In this document: positions 1 through 9,439 of the stretch, piece after piece
Layout: each line of letters begins with the position of its first letter
Numbering within the stretch: position 1 is the first letter of the stretch
From: Bacillota bacterium
GTDB taxonomy: Bacteria > Bacillota > Clostridia > Lachnospirales > Lachnospiraceae
Direction of reading: 5' to 3'
Assembly (NCBI GenBank): GCA_023435895.1
Contig: JAEZLH010000010.1
Location: 1-64,000, forward strand
Length of the DNA stretch: 64,000 nt
The notes under the pieces: generated by a model
Seen by the model: only the letters and a program-made list of their open reading frames with translations
What the model was told of the DNA's origin: nothing
The model's database searches: none
Position numbers and translations under genes: made by a program

Positions 1-403
1 GTCGGCATACGATATTCAGTGCTTCTATGTCATATTTCATCCAATTTAAAAAGTCCTTTGAATCAATGGAGATTAAAGTTGCCTCTGATTTTGCATGAAT
101 ATTAATTAGGTAATTCTCTTTATCAGAAAATGCTTCGAATTCACCAATAAAATTAACCGGATTCAGTTCGGCAAAATGATAGATGATATCCGACTTTTGA
201 GTATCCACGCCTTCCATTAATCCTGAGATGTGAAGATAGACTTTATCTGCTTTCTGACCGGCAGTTATTAGGATTTCATCCGGATAAAGATTCTTGACCA
301 CAGAATGGTCTGTAATATAGGAAGGAGCATTCTTTAGAATGCTCATAAGAAATTCACTATTTTCAATTGAGGCAAGTTTCAAAATATCTGATATTAGGAA
401 CAT
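1..403 (-). CDS. Crp/Fnr-family regulator, N-terminal part (cut by window edge)
   Basis: Reading leftward from an ATG at 403 there is an open frame of 134 codons that runs off the window. A GAGGAGAT ribosome site lies 3-4 bases upstream of the ATG. The protein has the cyclic-nucleotide-binding beta-barrel pattern of Crp/Fnr proteins: YPDEILITAGQKADKVYLHISG, then NFIGEFEAFSDKENY. The DNA-binding helix-turn-helix would lie beyond the window, so the class (Crp, Fnr or other) and effector cannot be given. No cysteine cluster of the Fnr iron-sulfur type is seen in the visible part. The next gene to the right diverges from it. Confidence 0.8.
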   Translation of the reverse strand, partial: MFLISDILKLASIENSEFLMSILKNAPSYITDHSVVKNLYPDEILITAGQKADKVYLHISGLMEGVDTQKSDIIYHFAELNPVNFIGEFEAFSDKENYLINIHAKSEATLISIDSKDFLNWMKYDIEALNIVCR

Positions 404-668
404 TTCGATCTCCTCATGGGGAATGATGTTATTGTGTTTCAAGATTATTATAGAGTAGTTTGCATCGTATATCAAGATGCAAAGTCTACGCTTGGATAGT
501 CATGTAGTAGTTTGTTCACTCCCAGTCAAAGTAAAGAGCCATAATATGTTTCCATTAAATAATATAAGAAGGGCTTTTGATACCAAATCACTAATAAATG
601 AATGTCCCGTGTACAGTTTAGAAATTCGGGTCATAATAGTTATAAAAAATTAGAAAAGAGCAAGTGAA

Positions 669-1415
669 ATGAAATATATAAATAAAAAAAATCTGAGCAA
701 ATTTGTTATAAATCTTCTTATGGTTTGCTGTGGGGTTACTTTGGTAGCCTGCGGAATATCATTGTTCTATGCGTTAAATATAGGCAGTGATCCGATTTCA
801 GTATTTGTAGACGGACAACATCGTATATTTGGAGTTAGTTATGGTATCATTAATTTAATGAACAGCATTGTTTATCTGGCATTTATCTTCCTGTTCAGTA
901 GGAAGCAGATCCGATTGGCAACCCTAATATCCGGTGTGGGGCTTGGTCCGCTCATCAATCTGTTTACCGAGTTGCTTTCCAGGTGGATTACTCCGAAGGG
1001 TAGTTTCACACTTCAATGGATATGGGGAAAAGGGATGGTTGTGATACCTCCAAATGGTGATTATATTCTACGTTTTGCTCTTCTTTTTCCGGCAGTGGTG
1101 TTACTTGGCTTTGGACTTGGCTTGTACTTGTCGGCAAACATGGGTGCTTCACCGGTCGATGCGGTGGTTATCTTTATATCTGAAAAATTAGACAGACCCT
1201 TAAAGAAAGTAAAGGTGGGCTTTGACTTTAGTGTTGCATTGTTGGGATTCCTGCTGGGCGGTGTGACCGGAATGGGTACAATTATTGGAATTATATTAAC
1301 CGGTCCAATGATTGCATATTCCATTAAAATCATAGACTCTTGGAAGAAAAAGTCCTCTTCTCCTGATAAGAATATAAAGTTTGTTAAGGAGAACGAAGGT
1401 CAGGCGATGGCATAA
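669..1415 (+). CDS. YczE/YyaS/YitT-family integral membrane protein
   Basis: A 248-aa hydrophobic protein of the YczE/YyaS/YitT group. The pattern shows as an N-terminal helix ending GISLFYALNIGSDPISVFVDG, a repeat of this in the second half (LGLYLSANMGASPVDAVV), and about five or six membrane segments. The two GxxP(I/V) loops suggest an internal duplication. Members of this group are poorly characterised; some sit beside antibiotic or transporter genes. It is monocistronic here, with only a weak ribosome site (AGAAAAGAG) before the ATG. A strong terminator-like hairpin lies about 250 bases downstream. Function is not known. Confidence 0.75.
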   Translation: MKYINKKNLSKFVINLLMVCCGVTLVACGISLFYALNIGSDPISVFVDGQHRIFGVSYGIINLMNSIVYLAFIFLFSRKQIRLATLISGVGLGPLINLFTELLSRWITPKGSFTLQWIWGKGMVVIPPNGDYILRFALLFPAVVLLGFGLGLYLSANMGASPVDAVVIFISEKLDRPLKKVKVGFDFSVALLGFLLGGVTGMGTIIGIILTGPMIAYSIKIIDSWKKKSSSPDKNIKFVKENEGQAMA

Positions 1416-1659
1416 ATGTGATAGTATGCTGTATGTCATTCTATGGATAAAGCTGTATATAGCCAATAAAAGTAGAACACAGATAAGTAATCATTTTAAT
1501 GACATGTATAAGGTACAGATTTTATAACAATTCTGATTTAATTCTGATTTATATCTCAAATGTTTTATCAATATAATGGTATTGAGAATTTTATATTCTA
1601 TAATAGATAAGAATCGAAAATCAATCTATGGTGATTATCGCGAACCACAACAAGGTCAT

Positions 1660-1714
1660 AAAAGATGAGAATTCATGTATTTTAAATGGATACATGAATT
1701 CTCATCTTTTTTTG
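1660..1714. terminator. 20-bp perfect hairpin followed by T-run
   Basis: Arms 1660-1679 and 1691-1710 are perfect complements with an 11-nt loop. The right arm runs into a run of seven T. This is an intrinsic terminator for the rightward gene ending at 1415, although it is 245 bases beyond the stop codon. The rest of the 514-base gap 1416-1929 holds AT-rich DNA and the palindromic element at 1780-1846. Confidence 0.75.
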
Positions 1715-1779
1715 CTTTATGGCATGCTTTAATAATCCTAACACGGTTTATATTGCGATAAGGGGTATTAGCAAAAATA

Positions 1780-1846
1780 ATTAAGGAGTCAAAAGGTCGG
1801 TTTATACTGTGGCAATGGCAATTGTATAAAGGTTTGACTCCTTAAT
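1780..1846. repeat. Dispersed palindromic element, copy 1 (67 bp)
   Basis: Perfect 14-bp terminal inverted repeats (1780-1793 and 1833-1846, ATTAAGGAGTCAAA and complement) enclose a second inverted pair (TTTATAC 1801-1807, GTATAAA 1824-1830) and the core CTGTGGCAATGGCA. The arm and core recur, inverted and longer, at 9196-9312. It may also act as terminator for the leftward gene ending at 1930, but lacks a clear T-run. Confidence 0.7.
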
Positions 1847-1929
1847 CGTAACATCAAAAGATTTACGAATTGTTGATACTCCAAACATGCAGTAAAGAAA
1901 TATTTTCACCGAAGTATATTAAATATTAA

Positions 1930-3675
1930 TTAGCTGATGTTCAAGCGTAAAGTCATCGGCTTTATCTGTTCATCAGCCATAATCCGAATATTAGGATAAT
2001 CAGCACGTAATAGCATTACATTCGTCCTCTTATGACCAATTACCTGTGATAAATCTCTTGGGTTGCAACAAACCAGAATATCCTGTTCGGAGTTCATAGG
2101 AGAAGCATATTCCTTAAGTTTATTTCTGATTTCATCAAGAAAATAAGAGCTTTCTACCAGTTGACGAAAAGCAGGATGAAAGGGACCATATAAAACCTCT
2201 TTACCTTCCTGAATTAAGTCTGTAGGCTGAAGTCCAATTCGGATAACTGAGATATGACTTTTTAGAAATACCCGGTACATTTCCTTTGTCCACTCCACTG
2301 CAGCTTCTAAGGATAATGGAGCATATTGACCATTCTTGCTCATCTCTAACAACTCAGTTTCCCGTATTACCAGTGTGGGATAAATACGAACAAAATCCGG
2401 CTTTAATAAAGCAGCAAGGCTGGCTGAACGGATACATAATTCCTTGGTATCCTGTGGCAGTCCCACCATCAATTGAATTCCCAATTGGAACCCATAAGCT
2501 TTGATTAGCCTGACTGCTTGATAAATGTCACGAACGCTATGTCCCCGATTGGAGGCTAACAGCACTTCTTCATGAAAAGATTGTATTCCAAGTTCAATCG
2601 TATCCACCCCATAGGTTTTTAGGCGATTCAGAATGTCTGTATTAATGTAATCGGGGCGGGTAGAAAGACGGATTCCGTGAATTTTTCCAACCCTTTTGTA
2701 TTCATAAGCTAAGTTCAGATAACGTTCTTGCAGCATCTCATCAATTCCGGTAAAACTGCCTCCAAAGAAGGCAAGCTCCGTAAAGGTTCCTTGTTCTAGG
2801 GTAGAAGAGTAGGTTTCGATTTGTTCTCTGATTTCATCCACTGTCATTGCTTGAGGTTTCGCAGTGATTTTGCGCTGGTTGCAAAAGACGCAATCATTGG
2901 GGCAACCCTCATGGGAAATGAATACCGGTATATTAACATGTTTTTGAACAGCTTTAATACTGAGGCTTACTTGCGGGGTATAAGGATAAACAAATATGGA
3001 ACCAATATCAGTTAACACAAAGCCCTCAAAATAATGGACTTGTTTTCCACTTCTCTCAATAAATTCTTTTATTATAACAAAGTCTGGATGCCTACTTAAA
3101 TCACCGTGAAATACTACGGTATCATCAATCAATCCGGAAGCACCTCCAAGAAAGCCTGTTTCAAACCCTTCTAACAGTACATGTCCTTCTGTGATAGCCA
3201 GTACATTAAGATCATTCTTACAGTTTCTAAAAATCCCTCCATCAGAAGTAATTAGTGAATTATCATTTACCACGACGGTGGAGCACTTCGTATATCCCTG
3301 CTTTACAGATATACTATCTTTCTTCGTATTGTTGCAGTGTTGCAAGATAATAGGATTGGTATGCTCAAGATTATGAATCAAATAGTCCTTGGTAATTACG
3401 GCATTATAAGCAATGTCCTTTGGGTAGGTAGCGGATAGCTCACAATGAGAAAGGATATAGGGGATTTGATATTTTTCTAGTTGTTGAAACAGGGAAGAAG
3501 GCGCCTTTGCATCAATGAGTAAGTTACCGTCTATAATGGAAAGTATAAGGTCGGGATGGCATGCTATTCTAGGGTCAAACCGTTCATCCCTGGGTACTAA
3601 AATAACGGTTCCCCTGGTGCTCATATAGTCAATTAGTGCTTGATTTGCTTGTTTGGATATAAAGATATAGTTCAT
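1930..3675 (-). CDS. DUF6873-radical SAM fusion protein (Elp3/COG1243-like)
   Basis: A 581-aa protein in two parts. Residues 1 to about 235 match the DUF6873 'GME fold' family of Firmicutes, with DDTVVFHGDLSRHPD typical of its C-terminal half. From about 245 onward there is a radical SAM domain with the cluster motif C258-x3-C262-x2-C265 (CPNDCVFCNQRK), the GGSFTG glycine motif and RLSTRPDYI, as in the COG1243/Elp3-like group. That group acts on tRNA in some members, but this one has no visible acetyltransferase domain, so the substrate is unknown. The ATG has an AAAGGA site upstream. It stands alone between two leftward genes, with a 490-base gap on its right side (3676-4164) filled mostly by tandem repeats. 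Confidence 0.75.
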   Translation of the reverse strand: MNYIFISKQANQALIDYMSTRGTVILVPRDERFDPRIACHPDLILSIIDGNLLIDAKAPSSLFQQLEKYQIPYILSHCELSATYPKDIAYNAVITKDYLIHNLEHTNPIILQHCNNTKKDSISVKQGYTKCSTVVVNDNSLITSDGGIFRNCKNDLNVLAITEGHVLLEGFETGFLGGASGLIDDTVVFHGDLSRHPDFVIIKEFIERSGKQVHYFEGFVLTDIGSIFVYPYTPQVSLSIKAVQKHVNIPVFISHEGCPNDCVFCNQRKITAKPQAMTVDEIREQIETYSSTLEQGTFTELAFFGGSFTGIDEMLQERYLNLAYEYKRVGKIHGIRLSTRPDYINTDILNRLKTYGVDTIELGIQSFHEEVLLASNRGHSVRDIYQAVRLIKAYGFQLGIQLMVGLPQDTKELCIRSASLAALLKPDFVRIYPTLVIRETELLEMSKNGQYAPLSLEAAVEWTKEMYRVFLKSHISVIRIGLQPTDLIQEGKEVLYGPFHPAFRQLVESSYFLDEIRNKLKEYASPMNSEQDILVCCNPRDLSQVIGHKRTNVMLLRADYPNIRIMADEQIKPMTLRLNIS

Positions 3676-3956
3676 AGTATCGTTCCTTTCGGATACATTG
3701 TAACATTTGTAATGATCCGCTACAAGCTATTATAATTCGCTTCAGAGGTGAAACCATTCAATCATAATTCATCGACAATTACACAGTGTAAAAGATGTTG
3801 CCTATAGGGAGAATAGAAGTTCTTTGTCTTATAGGAATCTCAAATTTAAGAGAATTAGTACATCTTAGGCATTTCATCGCAGCAATGTTTAATATTTAGT
3901 ACAAATGCTGTTGTAGCAGGATTATCGGTGTTTTTACAACCCCTAACTATTATCTG

Positions 3957-4197
3957 TAAATTAATTATTAAGATAGACCTATGTTTTGTTATTTCATCTG
4001 CGAATTAACTGTTTAGATAGACATATGTTTTATTGTTTCAACTGCAAGGTAATTATATAGATATACGTATGTTTTGTTATTTCATATGCAAATCAACTGT
4101 TTAGATAGACCTATGTTTTGTTGTTTCATCAGCAAGTTAATTATTAAGATAGACGTAAGTTTTGTTATTTAGGCAGACGTATATTTTGTTGTTTCAT
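3957..4197. repeat. 44-bp tandem repeat array growing out of a gene 3' end
   Basis: The landmark TTTTGTT/TTTTATT recurs at 3984, 4028, 4072, 4116 and 4160, exactly 44 bases apart, and once more at 4184 (24 bases on). The unit is TAGATAGACCTATGTTTTGT followed by a TTTCAT-TGCA block. The rightmost copy is the last codons of the DUF4129-like gene (complement of ATGAAACAACAAAATATACG), so the array is a set of decayed copies of the end of that gene placed after its stop codon. It is not a CRISPR array: no distinct spacers, and repeats are contiguous. Confidence 0.85.
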
Positions 4198-5433
4198 ATA
4201 TGCACGCATTCTACGAAGTTCTTCCTTAGTGCATTCTTTCTGACTGTAGCGCGCTTTTTCATATAAGCTTGTAAGCTCCTGTTCCAAGCTTGAAACATTA
4301 GCCTCCTTGTTTTGATCCAGTAGGTACCGGCTTAGCTCGGAAGGCGTAATTCCTTTTGGAAGCTGATTAATATCAAGGCGATTAATAATAGCTTGATAAT
4401 AATGCCTTCGGATTTTCTCGTTATTGGATCTTCCAAAGAACGGAATATAAAATCGATTACTAGGCTTTGGTGATTTTGTTTGTACGCTTTCCTTTCTCCA
4501 AAACGGTGAGAGAAATTCCACTCTATCATAGGTCACGGAAGGTCGATTAGAGTAGAAACGCTTATAGATCGCAATCAGTACATAAATAATCCCGGCAATG
4601 AATGCAGCCAGCAGTGCAATTATAATGGCATAGTAGAAAACAGTCGATAAAATATCCCAAAAGAGCGAACGTTCCGGAACAAAAGGGGGACTTGAGGTAT
4701 TGTTTGATGGAGCGGAAGGCTTTGGGGGCGGCTGATTCGAAAAATGAAGCAGGGACAGAATGAATTTCAATATAGCTAGGAGCACACTTTTTATCACAGA
4801 TAAGATATTACCAAGTGGCAGAAAGTGTAGCAGGAATATAAAGATCATACTGACCATCCCAAAGATTGCGAATAAAAAATGATTATTAAATTCTATCTGT
4901 CGAATTGGCAAATGAGCCATGTCCCCATATTTTACAATAATATCCCTAAAATTATTAAGATAAAGATTAATAAAATACAATGCAATATAAAGAAGAGAGA
5001 GGTATAAAAATACACTTCTCCATTCTGGCATATGGATATAGTCATAATATAGATAGCAAGCCACATCAAATATTAGAAATACGAGGCTTGTATAGGTTAA
5101 AGCACCGCGGTGATGCATTCTTCGGGATAGATTCATAGCGGCCAAAACGATCATATAGGAGGAATAAACAAAAACCGGTACACTGCTATGGAAAATCAAA
5201 CCATAGGTAATAATCATGAAAAGATGCAAGGTAATATAGAGCCAAATGCGATGGGCGTATTTCGCTATCAAATGAGATGCAAAGGGGACGGGAATCAGAA
5301 ACCATATTGTTTGAGCATAGCCCATATTGCCAGTTATCATAAGAAAGCATAGGGATAAAATTCCTAAGGCAATCAGGAGTCTTAAGGTTATATTAATTAT
5401 CTCAATTATTCGTATATAAAGTTTATTGTTCAT
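4165..5433 (-). CDS. Membrane protein with C-terminal DUF4129-like region
   Basis: A 422-aa protein, third gene of the leftward moxR-DUF58 operon. It has about six membrane helices in residues 10-225, a proline/serine-rich extracytoplasmic loop (about 233-260), another helix (about 265-290), and a cytoplasmic tail containing RRHYYQAIINRL ... TPSELSRYLL ... LTSLYEKARYS. This is the pattern of the DUF4129 region found in transglutaminase-like partners of MoxR/DUF58. The transglutaminase domain itself is absent. The start has an excellent AAGGAGGG site. The last ten codons are also the seed of the downstream tandem repeat array. The usual role of such operons (envelope or metal-cofactor maturation) is not settled. 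Confidence 0.65.
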   Translation of the reverse strand: MNNKLYIRIIEIINITLRLLIALGILSLCFLMITGNMGYAQTIWFLIPVPFASHLIAKYAHRIWLYITLHLFMIITYGLIFHSSVPVFVYSSYMIVLAAMNLSRRMHHRGALTYTSLVFLIFDVACYLYYDYIHMPEWRSVFLYLSLLYIALYFINLYLNNFRDIIVKYGDMAHLPIRQIEFNNHFLFAIFGMVSMIFIFLLHFLPLGNILSVIKSVLLAILKFILSLLHFSNQPPPKPSAPSNNTSSPPFVPERSLFWDILSTVFYYAIIIALLAAFIAGIIYVLIAIYKRFYSNRPSVTYDRVEFLSPFWRKESVQTKSPKPSNRFYIPFFGRSNNEKIRRHYYQAIINRLDINQLPKGITPSELSRYLLDQNKEANVSSLEQELTSLYEKARYSQKECTKEELRRMRAYMKQQNIRLPK

Positions 5434-5495
5434 TACATTCCCTCCTTTCGCTAAATTAACATATGCAGTTTAACCAAGATACCTTTATAGGTGAA

Positions 5496-6617
5496 TTATA
5501 CCGGTGCTTCCCAAGGGACGACTCTGGAAGCTAATTGGTCCTTCACGTGGGGTCTGATTTCCTGATTAATTGGAAGGAACCAGCAAAATTCCTTACCTGA
5601 TTTAAGAGAGTCGATTAATATTTGTTGGTGACTTTCTTTTTGATAGGAAGAAATTAATATAACATAATCATTGTGTGATTTGTGGTGTAGTTCATCGTGT
5701 AGAATCGGGAGAAACGGAATGGTTCCGAGTCCGCTATCGATTCGGGACAAGGCTTCCATTAAAACCCGGTTATGGTGAGTACCGGAGCCGGGAGGGATAA
5801 CACTTCGTTCTTTGGTCAGAATATCCTTCGCATTGGTAATGATGGAAACCGGAACTCCATGATGAATGAAGTTTAAAGCCAAGGTTGCAGCAAGACGAAT
5901 ACATTCCTCAATTAAATCTTCTTGGATTCGAAGGGTTTCTATTTCAAGATTCAATAGAATTTTAATCTGTTGGGCGGAGGTATAGTCATGAATATTCACC
6001 TTTAAAGAACTGGTCTTTGCAGAGGCCTTCCAATTGATTGCCTTTTGACTATCATAGGATTGATACTCCCTGATATTACAAAATTCAAAAGGATCTTCAT
6101 TAATGAAGCGCTTTGTAAGCACGGTTCCCAGCATTTTTTGAAAAGGAACTTGGATTCTTGATTGCTCAATGAGCTTTGGGTAAACATAGAGTGTAAGATT
6201 TAGGTCAAAGCTTATAAAATGTTCTATGGTCATAAATAAGTTGGAGCATATCACATCGATTCGCTGAATGGTATAATATCCTCTATGGCTGCAACGAAAA
6301 GTCAGGGTTCTGGTGATACGTTGGAACATCATTAAGGAGAGCATATCATTTCGGTAATAGTGGTCGGATATTTTGGCATTTTCACCATCACAAAATATTA
6401 GACTTCTGGAGGTCATGAATTTTACCTGCACAGCAGGCAGCGGCATCCATTTGCGGTTGGTAACGGATTCCATCAAGGTAAGATCCTCTCCTTCCATGGC
6501 AGAATCAGCGGATAAGGTGATATCGGATGTTAAATTCTTCATCCACAGGCGATTGAACAAATAGTTTTGTATTTGATAGAGCAGAACTAGGCCAATTAGA
6601 GCAAAAGCAAGGATCAT
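5496..6617 (-). CDS. DUF58 domain protein
   Basis: A 373-aa protein with one or two N-terminal membrane helices, then a DUF58 domain recognised by DPFEFCNIREYQSYDSQKAINWKASAKT (residues about 175-202), the hallmark D-x-x-R-x-Y ... I-x-W motif, in a von Willebrand A-like fold. The start at 6617 is preferred over an upstream ATG at 6665: GGAGGAGGT lies nine bases before it, and that site is formed by the last codons of the moxR gene (Arg-Arg-stop). The two genes are thus tightly coupled. Works with the MoxR ATPase and the membrane partner downstream. Confidence 0.85.
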   Translation of the reverse strand: MILAFALIGLVLLYQIQNYLFNRLWMKNLTSDITLSADSAMEGEDLTLMESVTNRKWMPLPAVQVKFMTSRSLIFCDGENAKISDHYYRNDMLSLMMFQRITRTLTFRCSHRGYYTIQRIDVICSNLFMTIEHFISFDLNLTLYVYPKLIEQSRIQVPFQKMLGTVLTKRFINEDPFEFCNIREYQSYDSQKAINWKASAKTSSLKVNIHDYTSAQQIKILLNLEIETLRIQEDLIEECIRLAATLALNFIHHGVPVSIITNAKDILTKERSVIPPGSGTHHNRVLMEALSRIDSGLGTIPFLPILHDELHHKSHNDYVILISSYQKESHQQILIDSLKSGKEFCWFLPINQEIRPHVKDQLASRVVPWEAPV

Positions 6618-6624
6618 AAAGGCA

Positions 6625-7575
6625 CTACCTCCTCCGGAAATCTTCGGTTGGTACGGTGACGTCATTTAAAATAGCTTTTATTATTTCAAAACCAGACACG
6701 CTCCCACCAAAGGAATTTCGTAGAATCAGGCGGTGGGAGAGTACAAAGGGGGAGAGATATTGAATTGCTTCCGGTATGACATAATCATAGCCCTTTATTG
6801 CACAGTAAGCCTGTGCCGCCCGAAGAAGTGCGAGGCTTCCTCTGGGACTGACTCCGGAAGCCACTTCACTATGTGTTCTAGTTCGTTGTGTAATCTCAAC
6901 CAGATAATTCATTAATGAGGGATGAACATAGACGGATCGAATCTTGTCCTGCATGTTGAGTAATTCCTCTTTTGTACAAACGGGGGTAATGTGCTCCAGA
7001 GGATTATCCGTCACAAATCGTTGCAGGATTGCTATTTCATCCTCCTGAGACGGAAAGCCCATATTGATCTGCATAAGAAAACGATCCAGTTGTGCCTCAG
7101 GCAGTGGATAGGTTCCAGCTGTTTCAATAGGATTTTGAGTGGCGATAACCAAAAAAGGTTTCTCAAGGTTTCTTGTTTCACCATCAATTGTAATCTGCTT
7201 TTCCTCCATACATTCCAATAAACTGGATTGAGTACGGGGAGTAGCACGGTTAATTTCATCAGCCAATAATATATTCGTGAAAGCAGGACCACTTCGAAAA
7301 GTAAACTCAGAGAGTTTTTGATTATAATAGTTCAGTCCGGTAACATCAGAGGGTAATAAATCCGGTGTGAACTGAATGCGTTTGAAATCAGCATCAATGG
7401 ATTTGGCCAATGATTTAGCAAGTACAGTTTTACCGGTGCCCGGAACATCCTCTAGCAGAATATGCCCATTTGCTAACAGGGCAGTTAGGACTAATTGAAT
7501 CGTGTCCGATTTTCCGATGATAACTTTTTCGATATTCTCCTTAATTGCATTTGTGGCTTTTTGAAGATGCTCCAT
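6625..7575 (-). CDS. MoxR-family AAA+ ATPase
   Basis: A 316-aa AAA+ chaperone-like ATPase. Walker A is VPGTGKT (K49, T50). Walker B is NILLADEINRA (D106, E107). The sensor 1 segment is VIATQNPIE, followed by the arginine-finger segment AQLDRF. Length matches the MoxR family. First gene of a three-gene leftward operon with the DUF58 protein and the DUF4129-like membrane protein, an arrangement found in many bacteria; in methylotrophs a MoxR protein helps mature methanol dehydrogenase, but the role in Clostridia is unknown. The nearest AAGGA lies about 14 bases before the ATG, rather far. Confidence 0.9.
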   Translation of the reverse strand: MEHLQKATNAIKENIEKVIIGKSDTIQLVLTALLANGHILLEDVPGTGKTVLAKSLAKSIDADFKRIQFTPDLLPSDVTGLNYYNQKLSEFTFRSGPAFTNILLADEINRATPRTQSSLLECMEEKQITIDGETRNLEKPFLVIATQNPIETAGTYPLPEAQLDRFLMQINMGFPSQEDEIAILQRFVTDNPLEHITPVCTKEELLNMQDKIRSVYVHPSLMNYLVEITQRTRTHSEVASGVSPRGSLALLRAAQAYCAIKGYDYVIPEAIQYLSPFVLSHRLILRNSFGGSVSGFEIIKAILNDVTVPTEDFRRR

Positions 7576-7699
7576 AACTTATGTACCAATCCTTTCCATT
7601 CTCTTTGTTTTATTATAAAAAAATCAATTTGGAGATTATATAGGCAATATCACTGATATTTGTGGTGAGATTTTGTGTAATTATTTTGGTTTAGATTGT

Positions 7700-7748
7700 G
7701 GGAAATAAAAACAGACTTTTCTTAACATCAATGTCCAGAAAAGTCTGT
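7700..7748 (-). terminator. Intrinsic terminator after MATE gene
   Basis: Arms 7737-7748 and 7711-7722 form a 12-bp perfect stem. Read leftward it runs into TTTTATTT. It lies about 50 bases after the stop codon of the MATE gene. Confidence 0.8.
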
Positions 7749-7797
7749 AGGATGGAGAAGTTATTTCGGGTGTCATAATATAAGTATCAACTTTAGA

Positions 7798-9147
7798 TTA
7801 ATTAACTAACGACTTCTTCTTCCATTTACCCTGCTTATAACGGATTATGCTGGCAGAGCCTGTAATCAGCCAGGTAAGAGCGGTGGTACCCCAAATACCC
7901 CATATGCCCACAGCAGGTATGGTTACCAAGATAGAAGAAAACCCAACTCTTCCGACTACTTCAATAAATCCGTTAATCATGGAATAGAAGGCATCGCCTG
8001 CACCATTTAATAAACCTCTTGTGATATAAATCATTCCAAGCGCAAAGTACATACAGCTTGTAATTCGGATACCCGTTGCCCCTAATTGGATTACATCCTC
8101 ATCCGTTACGAATAGATGCATGATGATCCGACCGCCAAATTGAGCTGCAAGAAGAGCGCAAAGACTTAAGATAGCAATAATCAAGATACTTTTGTGATAG
8201 CCTTTCTTCACACGATCAATTTGATTCGCACCGATATTTTGTCCCGTAAAGGTGGCTATGGCTGCTCCAAAGGAGTTAAAGGGTTGCTGTATTAGCTGTT
8301 CTATCCTGCCAATACCCGTAAAAGCTGCCATAGCGGTTTCACCAAAGACATTCACAACCCGCTGAAGCAGTACTAGGGAAATTGCTATTACAGAGTTTTG
8401 AATGGCAACCGGAACACCAATACGAATACATTTCAGAATAAGTGGCCAGCTTACTTTGAAGTCTTCCCTCTTCAGTTTAAAATAGGGGTTAGTCTTCATG
8501 GCAAAAAGAATGCATCCTAATGCGGCAAAGGCTTGGGAGATAACAGTTGCAAAAGCAGCGCCAGCCACTCCAAAGCCGAACATCAAAACTAAGATTAAGT
8601 CCAGTATTACATTTAGAACGCAGGAAGCAACCAGAAAGTACAAGGGTGTTCTGGAATCGCCCAAAGCTCTTAGGATGGATGCAATTGCGTTATAAGCTGC
8701 TATGGCAAGCATACCACCGGATACAATCCTCAAAAATGTGGATGCATCCTTGAGAAGTTCATCCGGCGTGTTCATAACTCGCAGAATCGGAGTTGCAAAG
8801 AAGATGGCTAGAAGACTCATAAATATTGCTGCAGTTCCAATTACATAAATGGAATTGGTGATTGCTCTTTTTACTTGCCCATCCTCCTTTGCACCGAAGT
8901 ATTGTGAAATAATAATACTGATTCCGGAGGCAAAGCCTAGGACAACGGAGAAAAATAAAAAGCTTAGTGATTGGGTGGATCCTACCGCTGCGAACGCTTG
9001 CTTTCCTACAAATTGACCTACTACCACAGCGTCAATTAGATTATAAAATTGCTGAAAAATGTTACCGATGAGCATTGGCATTGCAAATTTCATTAGATGG
9101 GAGACAACATTGCCTTCTGTCATATCTTGAACGTATTTTGTTGACAT
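7798..9147 (-). CDS. MATE-family multidrug/metabolite exporter
   Basis: A 449-aa protein with about twelve membrane helices in two homologous halves. The MATE pattern is clear: LMKFAMPMLIGNIFQQFYNLIDAVVVGQFVG near the N-terminus, the matching IRIGVPVAIQNSVIAIS in the second half, and GDAFYSMINGFIEVVGRV near the end. Such proteins export cationic drugs or metabolites using Na+ or H+. GAGGTAAGAAT precedes the ATG. It is transcribed alone, with a terminator after it. The palindromic element 9196-9312 lies in its upstream region, between the gene and the antiporter promoter. Confidence 0.9.
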   Translation of the reverse strand: MSTKYVQDMTEGNVVSHLMKFAMPMLIGNIFQQFYNLIDAVVVGQFVGKQAFAAVGSTQSLSFLFFSVVLGFASGISIIISQYFGAKEDGQVKRAITNSIYVIGTAAIFMSLLAIFFATPILRVMNTPDELLKDASTFLRIVSGGMLAIAAYNAIASILRALGDSRTPLYFLVASCVLNVILDLILVLMFGFGVAGAAFATVISQAFAALGCILFAMKTNPYFKLKREDFKVSWPLILKCIRIGVPVAIQNSVIAISLVLLQRVVNVFGETAMAAFTGIGRIEQLIQQPFNSFGAAIATFTGQNIGANQIDRVKKGYHKSILIIAILSLCALLAAQFGGRIIMHLFVTDEDVIQLGATGIRITSCMYFALGMIYITRGLLNGAGDAFYSMINGFIEVVGRVGFSSILVTIPAVGIWGIWGTTALTWLITGSASIIRYKQGKWKKKSLVN

Positions 9148-9195
9148 ATTCTTACCTCATGCTTTATGTAATCATAAGCTTTCTATTTCTATATT

Positions 9196-9312
9196 TGATT
9201 AAGGTGTTAAAAGGTCATTCAACAGTGTTCTTTGGACTCGAAGCACGAATTTTTTGACTTTGTGCAAAATGCCATTGCCACAGTGTCAACGCACCTTTTG
9301 ATTCCTTAATCA
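9196..9312. repeat. Dispersed palindromic element, copy 2 (117 bp)
   Basis: Terminal arms of about 20 bp (9196-9215 and 9292-9312) are imperfect complements of the form TGATTAAGG-N5-AAAGGT. Near the right end is TGCCATTGCCACAGTGTCAAC. Its complement matches the left half of copy 1 (arm, spacer and GTGGCAATGGCA core) over about 45 bases with few differences. The copy is therefore related to 1780-1846 but inverted and about 50 bases longer. Confidence 0.7.
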
Positions 9313-9439
9313 TATTTTAAACACTATGTATTAAATTAATCTTATCTATGAGCAAAGTCAATATGGGATGATATTGGCTTGATGTCATATCCTATACTAT
9401 TCGTTAGTGTCAAGGTGTATCATGGAATATTAACGTAGA

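Noticed and set aside
3957..4197. CRISPR array
   Set aside because: Repeats are contiguous at 44 bp and drifting, with no unique spacers and no cas genes; the unit comes from the end of the adjacent gene.
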